Of a stretch of 64,000 bases of DNA, positions 24,001 to 37,145 are shown piece by piece. The stretch spans positions 124,001 to 188,000 of the forward strand of contig MU623352.1 in assembly GCA_025201765.1 (NCBI GenBank), written 5' to 3'. Below the pieces are notes generated by a model. The model saw only the letters and a list, made by a program, of their open reading frames with translations. It did not search any database and was not told the DNA's origin. Made by a program: the position numbers and the translations under genes. This DNA comes from Daldinia sp. FL1419 (taxonomy: Eukaryota > Ascomycota > Sordariomycetes > Xylariales > Hypoxylaceae). How positions within the stretch are numbered: the first letter of the stretch is position 1; the number at the start of each line of letters is the position of its first letter.

Positions 24001-27000
24001 ACCGATCCCTCCCGCCAGGTACCCTACAGAGAGAGATCTTATCACTCCCGGTTAAAGTAATACCCGAGATCATTATTGGTAAAGGCGTTGATCCCGCGAA
24101 CCTCATCTTCCTGCTGTGATAGATAACACCAAACATGTCATGGATTTCCTAAAATAGGATCGCCCTTCACTGCCGTCCCTACATTCGCAGAGTACTATCT
24201 TTAGCATCAGAAGAACTTTATTCGACCGACACGACATGAGTATCACCGAAATTGTAAATTTACATGCCGTTTAGAGCTGTACCAAACTGCCGAGATACTT
24301 TCCCGTTGCAAAAAAAACAAAAAAAAAACTCATCTTCCACGACTCTTGGATTCCTTATGTTTCCAGAGGAACTTCGTAACGAAGCAGGCTAGCTGCCGCC
24401 GTGACCGAAGACTACGGAGATATTCCTAGTTAGGATGAACGGTGCCCAAGCATCTCGAGCTGGAGAAAGATGTACATACCATGCACCAGGCAACATGCAA
24501 ATACAGGCAACATCCTTCCCCTTCTTCTGGCTCTTTCTTGCCGATCCCCTACCTACCTACTATGCAAACCTTGACCATGACATGACAGCACTGTCATCCG
24601 TACATCGCGCTAGCCAGCCACCCAATCGGTTGATGCATTAGAAAGGAAGTGAGAAAGTGAGAGAAAAAAAAATATCAAAAAAACGTCACCGATCTAGCGG
24701 GGATCTAGTATCATGGGTTTTCCATGTACATCGAACCACGATCATCCCTCCTCCTTCACAACGGTCGAATCTCGATACCTAGCTCATCTAGAACACCACA
24801 TCTGACGCCTCGACGCCCTCTCCCCGTTGCGGAAATGGGTGAACGCCAGTCCTTCGCTTGAGTCTCATCCCCATTCGTCTATTCGTCTAGACAAGTCCAA
24901 AGACGGTCGGCCGTAACGTGCGCCGCAAACGCCACCACATGCTATCTACCCGCGGCTATCTATTCATCCCAGCATGGCCCTGCGAGATGAAGAGCTAGAA
25001 AAAGCAAAAAGGCAAAAAGGCAAAAAAAAGAAAAGAAGCCGCCCTTGTCTAGCGTATCTGCCCATGTATCTACCTGTCTACACACGTACATAATACACAT
25101 TGTCTTTTGCTTCTTGCAATCTCGCCCACCCTCTGTCATTTACACGGGCCCCGGCTGAAACACCACGAACGCAGCGCAGCGCCTCCCGCTTCTTCATGCC
25201 CCAGAGATCTGCCCTCGACGATTCCCACACGAGGCGGGACGAATGGGAAAGAAGCAAAAGGAGGGAAAACCGGGTTGACGTGACACGTGGGACGGCTTTT
25301 TCGGCGAGCCGCAATCTCTGTCACATTTTTCCCTCTTTCCTTCTTTGCTTTCTCTAAGCGTTATCTACTTAGGTCCGTGGCGTTGTCGATAGATGATGGA
25401 TGGAAAACCTAGCTAGCTAGGTTAGGATATTGCAGTGCCGAGAATATGGGATTCGGAAGCACACGAATTTTCTAGATGGGTACAATACTGCCTCACTCTT
25501 CGTCCCCATCGAGCGACCTAACACCAACTACCATGTATCTTGGGTTCCTTTTCGAGCCGAGCATACCCATATGATATGATACGCCCTGATCCTTGTCTTC
25601 GTAAGTAAACAACATGGAAAGAACGCGAGATGAATGGACGGTTCCCGACGCAAACAAACATCACTACTACAAAAAAGCTACATATGATACAAGAATTCTC
25701 TAGTTACCGAGGCTTTCTTAGCTTACGGGGACTTGAGCCACCTGTGTACGTCGGTCGTTCGGTCCCCACACGGCGAGCACATTAGTTAGGCGACTCGAAC
25801 GACCTAAATCGCCTAACCTAGGCGGTTTCGCTTGGTTTGCTTGTGCTTGTAACTTGTTGAGCTACTTATTACTTGTGTCGTGTCGAAATGAGCCGAGGGA
25901 GGGGAAAAACAAAAAATCAACAGAACGAACAGGCGAATGAACGCCCTTCCAGCCGCTTGTGTGACTTACTCCTTTCGGTCCTCGATGTGTTCTAGGTATG
26001 TTCACCGGTGAGAAGTAAAAATAAAAAAAGCCCAAGCCACCGGGAGCCTTATGTACATGTCTGGGTAGGTAGAAATAACAACAACGAGGGGAAAAGGGGG
26101 CAAATTAGGGGGAAACGAGGCTTCTCCTGCTACTGCTCTGCTTGCCACGTAATGCCCTATCTATCCAGCATACATACATACATACATACAACGCGCATCG
26201 CATCTCATGCCATGCCATGCCATGTCATGTCATATAGCGGCAACTACTCCCTCGACGCGTGACTCGGGAATCGCCAATAAACCAAACCCAGCCCTAGGCT
26301 CCCCAACTCCCTAAGCCCATTTCTTCCCGATCCGTCCATCTACCTTGCCTCACCGGCCCGCCCTTCTTGTGCTCCCTCTCCCTCTCGTCTATCTGCCTGA
26401 CCTGCCTAATCTAACTTACGCCTACATGTACCTACGGCCCGCCTCGTCTGTACGCCTGTCTCGCCTGCAGGTATAATACATTCCTAGGTAACTGCCTAGT
26501 ATAGGTAATACATATAGTATAGCATATATGCAGTCGTCTGTAGGCATGTAGCTATGTACGTGTGTACGATAAATAGCATATATCATCCAATCCCTCCCCG
26601 ATCGTCCAACCAAGCCCTCCATCTAACGTCCGTACGGCCCATCAGACTAAAGCACGCAACAACTAGGTCCCCTCCCTAGCCGTTCCATACCGTCGGGCGC
26701 CCCCCAAAACCACAACTCCACTCGTCCTAAACCCCGTAGCGACAAAAAAGATCCCAAAGTAAACCCATATTCCAGAATTCCCCCGCCCATTTCTATTTTT
26801 CTTCTCTTGCATCACCCTCTGGAGTCTGGACAAGGTTTGTTTGTCAGTCTCCCAGTCCTCCGGGCCCTAAACCCTCGGACCGACTACGTTTACTTGGGCG
26901 AGAGCCAAAGAAGAAAACAGGGCCACCGGCGGTCGTGTTTATTTCGTCCCCCCCGAGGCCTCGGACCCTTCCATGTATGTTTCAGCTACTGCATCAATCG

Positions 27001-27888
27001 TAAGTAACGTGCTCGTGCTAAAGCCTGCTAGCACCGGCTCTGAGCCACCTTCTCGGGTTGTTCGCTTTTTAGACCAAGGCGAGGGCTCTCCCCCCCCACG
27101 TGGCTCGGTGATATAAAAAAGTAAAACAACCTACCACATGCTATGTAATGCTCCCCTGTAGCGAGTAGATCCGGTTTTTTTCGTAGACAACGCCGGGGTC
27201 TAGAACAAATGCCAGTAGCTCGTCGCTATTCTTACGAGCTAACGGCAGTAGAGATTTAGAATTTACGCTTATTTAGTTCTTCTAAAAAAAGTCTTCATTC
27301 GTAGTAGGCATGTGTTCGGATATTTACTATGTAGGGTTCCTAGAAAGCGGGTATCCAATCCGGACGGAGGCGTCCCGTCGTCCCGGACCAATCTTTCCAG
27401 AAACAAAGTGTTGGTTGTGCCCAATATCTCTAATAGCGTCGCTAAATCAAAAACAATCAAACTCACTGATACGCTTATCCCAGAGCTCTGCCGGCATGCA
27501 TAGCTCACATGTGTATCATGTACCGTGCTCCCATATCTCTATCATGACCATGGTGGCATTAGCCCTCGTTCAGCAATATCAAGCCTCGCCATGGACTTGT
27601 CTTCTATGCCGTGTCATGTCCATGTAGTAGTAAATCCAACTAAAATATAGAAAAAATAATAATCCCTATATGCTCCAGATCCTGGTGCCAAATCACCGTC
27701 ACCAGTTTACCTTGGATCGAGACAATCCAATATTCATGATGGTAGATGGTTCCTCAACACCCTTGATGTGAAGAAGCAAAAAAACCAAGTAATAGCAAAA
27801 GGACCCAAACCATACTCTGGGTACCTAGTCCAACTATGTATATCCCCATGTAGAAGAACCGAATCTATGCTTGGCCCCAACCCCATTG
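15094..27888. other. 12.8-kb region with no supportable gene
   Basis: This lies upstream of two minus-side features and holds only short frames with no domain signal. It contains TAC/GTA-rich words, A/T homopolymers, a GGT/GTA microsatellite near 15165-15235, AGC/AGT repeats near 16505-16565, an AAAAT repeat near 21968-21992 and CATAC/CATGC repeats near 26169-26231. Frames at 23762-24136 (minus) and 22494-22847 (plus) are the longest near the middle and match nothing I recognise. I could find no tRNA-like cloverleaf with a proper B box. Confidence 0.55.
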
Positions 27889-30800
27889 TCAGCTCCATGA
27901 TTGACTTTCACGGCTCGCGTCACTATCTATCACAGTTGGATTGCTTGGTTTTGGGTTCTTCTTGAGTAGAACTGTCCTCGGTCTCTCATCAGTAGTGGAC
28001 CCAGCGTCGCTATTGTTCTGAGGCTTTGTCAACTTCCGCGGTTGGCGCTTTGCCGATTGCTGCAAGGGGGAGAGGCTGGAGCTTTGGGTTGGGGAATACT
28101 GGTCTGATGACACCTTGTCGTTCGATGTATCGGTAGAATACGAATAATCAATATTTTCTCTCATCGGTATGACAAGAGGCGGCGATTGGCTTAACGCAAA
28201 GTCGTGGGCAGCAGTTGGACTAGGAACGGGCGTAGAGCTACTATCCGACGACTCTTGACTCCTGAATTGCCCAAGGGGGTCTGAATGGTGCCTAGCGGGC
28301 GGAGTCGGTGGCTGGATGGTCCCTGTGGTATACGTATCTAACTTTCTCTTCAGAAGATCTGCTTTGACTGGCTTGGCAAGGTAATCGTTCATGCCCGACG
28401 CTAGACACCTTTCTCGATCACCTTGGATTGCAGAGGCCGTCATTGCGATGACTAATACCTTTCGGACCTCTTCGATGGGATCTTTCCGAATAATCGCAGT
28501 AGCTCCGTAGCCGTCGAGAACAGGCATTTGCACGTCCATTAAGACGACATGGTAAGGCTGTCCTTCCATCGCTTTTTGCCGTAAGCCTTCTACCGCCTTA
28601 AGCCCGTTCTCATAGGCATCGACTTTGGTGTACCCTAATTTGTGAACGAACTTGATAGCGATCTTCTGGTTGATAAGGTTATCTTCGGCAATACAGATGC
28701 GGATTTGGTCTTTTGGGATCCGTGCCAGATCTATAATTGGGCTCACCGGAGGGTGGCTAGGGGCTGGTTGGGGAGCATTGCGTTTTGCATCGACAACCGG
28801 GGGTGCTTGAACAGGTCGAGCTTCTCCTGCGGACACATGGGGCTTCGCCTTATCGAATGTCACTGTGAACGAAGCCTTCGTGCCTTCGTTTTCTCTGCTT
28901 TCTAGCGAAATCTCACCTTTCATCATATTCTCAATGAGCGACTTGCAGATACTGAGGCCGAGCCCACTACCACCGTATTTGCGGGCGGTACTGGCGTCTG
29001 CTTGGCTGAAAGGCCTGAACAGTTTCTTGAGCTGATCCTGTGGAATACCAATACCCGTATCCTCGACCCAGAATGTTAGCTTCGCCTTCTCGGGAGAGTC
29101 AGATTCGACTTTGGCACCAATCGTGATAGAGCCGTCTTCTGTAAACTTAAGGCTGTTGCTAATCAGATTTCCTAGAACCTGGTGCAATCGAATAGGATCC
29201 CCATAGATGAGCATTGACGGTAAATCGATATCCTGAATAATCTTGACATTCTTCTTGGAGGTCTTCTCTCGGTTGCTATATGAGGCAGCCCTCACAACTT
29301 CGCGCATCATTTCTTCTGGATTAAACGCAGTGATGTAAAGCTTCATCTTATCGGCTTCCATTTTAGAGAAGTCTAGAATGTCGTTAATCACCGTAAGTAA
29401 GAGATCCGCCGATACTTTAATAGACTCCGCCATTTCGAATTGCTCTTTGTTGAGGTTGCTGTCCCTTAGGAGCTCCGAGTTACCAATCACACCATTCAGC
29501 GGAGTGCGAAGTTCGTGGGAGACATTGGCGAGGAAGATGCTCTTGGCTTTGGCTGCCTCCTCGGCGATCTTAACATTACGTTTGGCTTCGGCTTCTGCGT
29601 GTTTCGCTTTCGCAACTGCTTGTCTCTGTATTTTAACCATTGCTTCGTTTTCTGAGGATACTTTTTCTATCGCCTTTATAGATAGGGCATTAGAATAACT
29701 AATTCCAATCTGATTCACGAGTAGCTGCAAAACAGTGACGTTTCTGTCCGTAAAGGAGCCTGGTTCACCCTCCAAGTATAGAACGCCAAGGAGGGGTTTT
29801 GCGCCATGGCAGATTGGTATAGCGATGATGGCCTTGCTAAGCGAATTTCTCTGCACCCAAGAGTCGTTGACCTTCCCAAATCGTTCGTCGCTAATGAGGT
29901 CAGGAATAAAGACAACTTCGCGGAATCGTGCGCAGTATAAAACCACGTTTTCTGCAACCAATGCCGTGCCGATCAACGGCTGTCCAGGGAGGTGCGCTGT
30001 AGCGCCTTTTTCCGAATCACCGCTAGCTGCAATGCACCAATTATCTTCTACGTCGTCTTCGTCCTGAACAATGATGGCTGCTTGAGTCGCAGACCCGCCA
30101 CAGGTTTGAAGGATAACATCACACATTGTCTTGAGCAAGACGTCAACCTGCAAGACAGAGGAGATAACTTGAGATGAAACCAATATGGCGTGAAGATCTA
30201 TCATATCGAGGGCTGGTAGGCCAGCACCAGCTTCAGGTTGAGTTGAACCGCGCCACGCAGCCATTCGGGTTTCTTTCGTCTCCTCGTTCACAGTCTGCAC
30301 TGATTGTGGATCTTCGCCCTCTGTAGCGTATGTAACAGAAGCGGAATCACCAGCAAAGTCTGTCTGTACGGCGACCTCGGCGGTTCTCGCGTAGCGAGTG
30401 GGACTGTGGATGAGAAACGCGTGATCTTCCTCGATTCGCTGCGCAATTCCGGTCGCTCCTAATTGTCGCCAGAGCGCAACCGACTCCTTTAAGGCTGATG
30501 TTGCTGATCTTCTCGCTGACCGCCTAACGAAGAAGCCGGCCATCAAGAAATTTCCAAGGGCTTCCTCGAAAATAAGACTGTATTCCGAGGCATGATCCAA
30601 TGCTGTTTCGTAATGTCGTATAGCGGAGCCATGATCACCACACAGCTCCGCGATTTGAGCGTCTAGCAATCTCGACCAAGCAAGATAATTCGCATTTAAT
30701 ATGACCTGCCAATCTTTGATCCTCCTATTTAAGTCTTCGAGTTGTATAATGGTATCGCGAATTTCACTTTCCAAGTCAGCATCGGCTATCCGCGGATCGT

Positions 30801-33800
30801 TGAGCTTGCGCTGCATAAGACCAGCGACGGCAAGCCCGTAAAAGATTAAAACAGCTCGGGTATTTCGAGAGGACCAGAGCAGATCCATCTTGTTTATGCA
30901 CCTCTGGCCCATTTCGCAAGCTTCTCGGTAGTGGCCGTATAAATATAAAACCATGATTTCATTTGTCTCGTATATTAGAACGGAACGGCCACCATTGTGC
31001 GTTTGGATATCGAGCCATGTTTTGTAAGCATTCGAATTATGCTGTTCGTCGGTCATGACTGTATTCGCGTTTATCGTGCCCGTTTTGCCTTGGAGTGCAC
31101 GGCAAACTTGCCTTACTGCTATCAAGTAGGTTCCACCCCTGGTATCTTGGTGCCAACCTGGTACCTCTTCACAACAGTACTGACATATTGACTCAAGATA
31201 GGCGACGTTTTCGCTCGCGAATAATCTCATCTGAGCCGAGAGCCCGAAGCTGAGAATGAGAGCCATACGGTCACCAGCGCTAGACGCGTACTCAATGGAT
31301 AATTCCGAGTGATTTATACAGACGCTGATGGGAACGTGAATATGACTAACGAAGGAGGCGTATACCATATAGCCACGGGCGGAAGAGAAGGGATCTCGGA
31401 CCCGTTCTAAAATTTCTAAGCACTGGTTACCAAGCTCCGCGGCGAATTCGACCATATTAAACCGAGCTAACGCAATCATAGCAACATAAAGAAAGGCGGT
31501 ACTAGAATGGGGAAAGCGTCCATGTTTTAGGGAACGGTTGATATGTGCAAGGGCAAGGTTATAGAAGTCCAGAGTATCGCTCCACCAAGCAGCACTGATA
31601 GCCTCCGTGAGGATAGCACCGACGATCAACTCGTGAGAATCGACAGTACTAAAGGGACTTAGAATTTCTCCTTGGTCCAGGCTTTTGATTTGAGCAGCTA
31701 CCTCCATGAAGAGGGTATCGCATTTCACGAAGGATGGTTGCGCGTCAAATTCAACTTTCAGCTGACGGAGGCTCTCCTTCAAGATAGCAAGCGCGGATAT
31801 CGAATTCCCATTCTGGGCTTGAACGCGGGCCAGGAGAAGCCAAGCGGGCGCCTTGTCTTCCGCGGTTTTAGCGCCGTTGAGAATAGCATTTGCAAGGTTG
31901 TGGGCTGCAGCGTTATTGCCCATATAAATATAACACTCCGCCGCACGCAAATGAAGGTTAAGCGTTTCCTCGTAATCGACGTCATCTGGTCCGTCTGTCC
32001 ATGGGTCATGCTGTAGGAGCATTATAGCACTATGGTAGTACTTAGCAGCTGTTGATCTAGCTCCATTTTCCACCGCCAATGCTGCACAATCCATCAGGTG
32101 CTTCCGGTATGGCTGGCGAATGCGAACCTTGCACATAATGATTTCGACGGCCTCCGTAATATGCGAGGCTGTGTTATCCCTTGCTTTTACCTCGGCTCCA
32201 TGCTGCCTCAGTAGAGTCTGTGCGATAGCAAAGTGCATTTGGGGGGTATTGCATTCTTTCAAGGATGCCGCTGCTTGGACATATCTATCGTGAGCAAACC
32301 GGAATCTGTCGTCGGTTTCGCTTTGTACAATGATACAGGCGTTGATAGCCGCTTGTAGCCCTGCCACAGCCTCCGGTTTGGTATATTTCGTACGGTAAAG
32401 CGACTCGCCGTGCTTGGAGCCGCCGTTATCAACGGGGTCGTACGCACCGCTAAGAAGTTGATAGATTAATTCAAATGAGAAAGTATTTCCTAAAAGAGCT
32501 GCCCATGCTAAAATGGATCGTGACGCAGCTGGAAGCTCACTTAACCTGCGAGTGATGAAGTCGTTATTTAAAACATCGTAATCATCCTCACCCTTAAACT
32601 GCTCGAAGAGCCAATCTAGGTTGAAATCCCACCTGTTCTTTTTATAATCATACCATATACATCTTTTACGGTAGCAAGCGCTCAACATTTCCCTCATGTA
32701 GAAGGGATTTCCAGCCGTCTTAGATTGGATCACACGAGCTAAATTGGCCACGTCCTCTTGAGGCCGACATAATGTTGATGCTACGTACTGTAGAATCTCG
32801 TATTCGGTCAATGGTGATAGGAGAATCCTAGTGATTCGTGGACCACCAGACTTGGGGTGTTCTGAGGCTAATTAGCTTAAATTATTCGGATAGGCAAGGG
32901 AGAACGTGTTTTTCTTTTTACCTTCAGTATCTGCAGGCTGGAGTATCTTTTGAACAGCATCTGGAGATAACTCGTCAGGTCGATAGGTCACAATTAATAC
33001 CATTTTGAGCCGAGCCGAGACCACCTGAGTAATTAGCTCGAGGGACTCGTCGTCCGCGAATTGAAGGTCGTCAAGACATAAGCAGACAAAGTGGTGTGTT
33101 GTGAATATCCTTAGTATATCTAAGAACGTATTCATCAGGCGGATCGTCTTCGTCGACGTTCCAGCTCGCAGAAAGTCTTGGGAGGTCTGCGACGTTACGC
33201 GTGGGCTCTGAGGCCGTTGTTTCCCTGGGGAGCTCACGGGGGATGAGCTACGCCTGCTTAGAGAAGCTCTGCCAGGTCTACCATTGGATAGCCCTTGTGG
33301 CGCTGGCGATAAAACGGATGTTCGGTCTTGAGAACCAAGGAGGAACTCGGGTAAACCAAGTAAATTATGGAGCATCGGCCATATTGGACGAACATAATCT
33401 TTTAAGGCTCGATGTAGAGGTGTGTCTGTATCGCTTTCGCCCCAAACCTGCTTGAATAGAGAGGATACCAATTTTAATAAGGGCCCAAATGCTGTTCTCC
33501 TGGCTGTATCGAACTTTGCTGTCGCGCAATAGCCCCTCCGCCTAGCATCAGCTAGTACCTGCTGAACAAGAAAACTCTTGCCTAAGCCGCCAGCACCCTC
33601 AATAGTAACAACTTCACAGTAGCCTCGCCTGCGAAACTTTGCCGAGCCTAGCTGCCTTGTAAGGCTACTGGTAGTTTCTGTGCCGCTGTGGCGCGAAGAA
33701 GATTGGCGTTCACCGATGGGGTCGAGAATGGGTTTGGAATCAAAAGCAACCGATTGATGCTTGTCTAATGTTCTAGATAGCCTAGAGGCGGAGTGACACG

Positions 33801-35465
33801 AAGATATTGTATCACAAGAACCAGAGACAGTTTGTGTATCTGTTCCATTGACCGAAGTACGAACGGCACCTCCCGGCTGTTTTGTATCTGACAAGTTAGT
33901 TTGTGTAAACGAGCCGCTCCGCCGAGCACACCCCTCGACAGAGCTTGCACCTTCGCTTGAAATATCACCGGCATCAACAAGCTCGGTTGATAAGCCGGAA
34001 CCATCTGAATATCGATTGGTAGCCGCAAGACTAGCGATAGCCTGACCCCTCGCAACCCTTTCGAGCACTCTTACTAGTTCGGCGTGCTCCTTCCGCCGTC
34101 CAATCATAGCAGTAGGTAACATGAAGAACGATGAGATGTCCTTCGAGGCGATATGCCACTCTTTTAACGTCGTCCAGTCACCGTTCCCTAAGAATTTCTG
34201 TATCATTTGTAAGTCATGGCGCAGACCACTAGCAGAATAATAACGATCAGAAATGTTCTTGGCCGTGCATTTTTGTATAATGCGACCAAGAACTTCAGGT
34301 ACATCCGTCCGAATATTCGACACTAATGGGATACGACGATTAAGTACACACTGGACGATATCCAACGGCGTAGAGCCGGTGAAGACGGGTTGCTGAGTTA
34401 GGAGCATCCAGAATAATACGCCTAATGAATAAATGTCAGTCCTCGTATCAGGCTCTGCCGGCATGCGGCCGGTCTGCTCGGGGCTAATGTAAACTAGTTT
34501 GTTCTTCGCCCCGAGTTCCTTAGAAAGCGTTGACCATCCGGTGCTAGTGAGCCCGTGTTCGAACGACCTTACCCCCGAGCCAAAGGATATTAGCTTTACC
34601 TTATTTGTCTCAATGTTGAAATGAAACGCGTCCGCCCTGATTTCTCCATGGACCATACCATGGCCGTGATGCAAAATCTCTAGACATTGGGTAGCGCCAA
34701 TAGCAAAGTCGAGAAAATGCATCAGGCTAATAGGAGGTTCCAGGGTGAAATCATTTTTGCGATAAGCTTCGAACCTGTCCTCGATCTTCTTAGCATAATA
34801 GAAGGCGGGTCCTAAGTCTAAAGCTTTAAAGAGATAGTTTTCCCCGGGATGCTCATAAATGGCAACTATTATAGGCGCACGGTCACCTGGTTGTGGATTC
34901 AAGCGAAGGAGGTCGATGGGCTTCACATTGTGGACTCCTTCCGGGTCGGCGGTGGCGATTAAATTCTTAGCGATGTGAAACGTCCTCTCTTCTCGGAGGA
35001 CATGGTAGGATATCCGCGCGACAATCTGTTGCTCCTCGACGTTGGATAAATCGGTAGCCAGGCTAGAAAAAGCAGGCGGGGAAGCCGAGGAACGTTCGCT
35101 ACTATCTTCGCTTTGAGAAAGGAAACCGACATGGACGTCGCCAGGCGATATTCGACTCGAGGCTAACTTTGCGATGGCCGACGGAGAGGCTATATTTTGC
35201 AAGGGTGTCGTCGTGGTTGTTGAATAAGGCGATACAAATCTTGTGCCATATACGTGCCTATACAAAGAGGGACCGCGTTAGACAGCTACTACTACTACGC
35301 ATGCGAGCTTTGAATCGCATTCGGGAAAGGATACCAGTTGTCATAGCTTGAATGAAATGGCCTTCTAGATTCATCCCAGGTAAAGCCGCCTAACTGTCGG
35401 AGTCGTTCGAAGATCCTGGCTGGGGGATCGAATTGGTCTTCCGGCATGACCAAGGACCCGTCCAT
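27889..35465 (-). CDS. Group X hybrid histidine kinase (pseudokinase, ATPase, GAF, kinase, receiver)
   Basis: The 2481-residue product is a cytosolic-type hybrid sensor kinase resembling fungal group X kinases (fission-yeast Mak2/Mak3, Candida Chk1), which act in oxidative-stress or morphogenesis phosphorelays. Exons are 35465-35335, 35257-32922 and 32867-27889; the first 131-base exon adds 44 residues and replaces the apparent start at 35265. Domains in order: a serine/threonine-kinase-like domain at about 100-400, a Walker A motif GAGGLGKS at about 598-605 opening an AAA/NB-type ATPase, a long helical-repeat region to about 1700, GAF at about 1725-1885, HisKA with SHELRTPLNG (His about 1940), HATPase with GGSGLGLS at about 2040-2165, and a receiver with phospho-acceptor Asp about 2267 in VVLMDVQMP. 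The kinase-like domain has HGE instead of HRD and SFG instead of DFG, so it is probably inactive. A Ser/Pro-rich tail follows. Confidence 0.95.
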
Positions 35466-37145
35466 GACGATAATATCTCGACATACAGAGGTAGGCCGGC
35501 CACGGCTTAAGGGAGGGAGATTTATTGGGTAAAGGGTAGCCGAGATGCCGCCGTCGCGACAATCATGGCTTGTCCGGGGTCACCTTCAAAATCGAATGTA
35601 ATCGAGAAGCCTTTTGGAAATCAAAAGTAAATGCTGATCTCCGCCCGGAGCTTTTGTTCAATTTGTTCCAGGGAAATCAGGTGCACTAGTTGTAGTGTGT
35701 AAATAAGGGTCCTTAAAAGGTTCCAAGGTTCCTTCATCCACCAAGTTTGTAAAGAAGTGTTGTGGTGCTTGTCGCTTAAAGTCCTAGGACCGCTAACATT
35801 TGGGCGACCAGTTTGCTCTATTGTACATTGATGTAATCCCAATCCCTTATTATGTATGAATTGGCCACAATGTTGTACAAGAAAAACTCGTTTAATAATT
35901 ATAAAATTCAAAAATAACATGAAAAAAAGTAGGAAAATCTAAGAGGAGAGAGACTTTGGTATTACATATTACGTGCAAGTAGTTAGATGACTAACGCCTA
36001 TAACTAACTGTGCAACTACCTAATTAACTTACCTAGTTAAAGTATACTTTTTATATTATGTACCTATGTAGCCCGGGAGGTATATACCTATGGAAGTGCC
36101 CATGTGCCCAGATTTGCACCTCTCCATCTCGTCCATCTTTCTTGTGCCCGCGCATACCCGTACTGCCCTAACAATAGTTACATAACCAACCCCTCTTTTA
36201 CCACTAGAATTCTTCGGACTTAACGTTGTTCTTTAGTTACTTAGAAACCTGGGTGCATTATGTAAGTGTATCACTAAAAATTTCTTAGTCCCATTCCACA
36301 AAATCACCTGGGGGCTTGCTGGGTATACTGCCTTATTGGAGAAAGGAGCGCCGCGCTGTGGGTGTGACGAAGTTGTGCATCAAAGAAGGAAGGGCAAAAA
36401 GTCTTGGCAGCGAATCCGAATTATCCATGTATTCTACCAGCGCTAGGGTTGATACAAGTGGCAGAGTGGTAAAAGAGGAAAAAAAGAAAAAGCAAAAGAA
36501 AAAGAAAAAGCGGCGTACATAGGTAGTTACATCCTAGTCGCATAACCTAATCAAGCCCACTTACGACTCTATTTTCGACAAGAATTTCAGATGAAACGTA
36601 TAGTAGCAATACTATACGATAATAGAGACGATCGGTATTTTCTCACGTTCTACACTATGTTCTACATCACGCTATGATTTGATCGTTAGGTAACCCGGCA
36701 TTAATTGACCGGTCAGACACCAAAAAGAACCACGTACGCATCTCACTTATAATAATCTAAACACTGTGAGGCTGATGACGATGGCATGCTATGCTTCTCA
36801 TCGTATCAACTTAATTAATAATTCAGTCCGATTGGTTGATCCTCACATGACCATTCGCATCTCTGCATCGACAAATAGTATTATGTTCATAAATCTATTT
36901 CTATTCATTAAGCCCTTTTGGGACAACCTAGCAAATATCGGCTTTTAATACCGTCTCATTATTGCAAGATCAAGTTAGAATCGTTACAGCATTCCACCGC
37001 CGGCGCACTCATCAAAACATGAACAACTACATGCTCTATGTAGCTCTCAATGAAAAACCTTTTCAGTTCTTCTAATATCTATTACCGTAAAAAGTCAATA
37101 GAATGCGGGTGCTCCTCGGATAATTCCTTGCGTCTATATAATCCA
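35466..37145. other. Intergenic region upstream of the histidine kinase
   Basis: About 1.7 kb of AT-rich DNA separates the histidine kinase start from the stop of the mutase gene. It should hold the kinase promoter and the mutase terminator. No further gene is visible; A/G-rich runs lie near 36476-36512. Confidence 0.55.

Noticed and set aside
21355..24136. Cluster of short frames, including a 124-residue minus frame at 23762-24136
   Set aside because: No recognisable domain, no consistent splice structure linking them and no transposon signature.
35169..35265. Start of the histidine kinase at 35265
   Set aside because: The codon there lies next to an acceptor site. An upstream exon with a good donor and ATG at 35465 extends the frame naturally.
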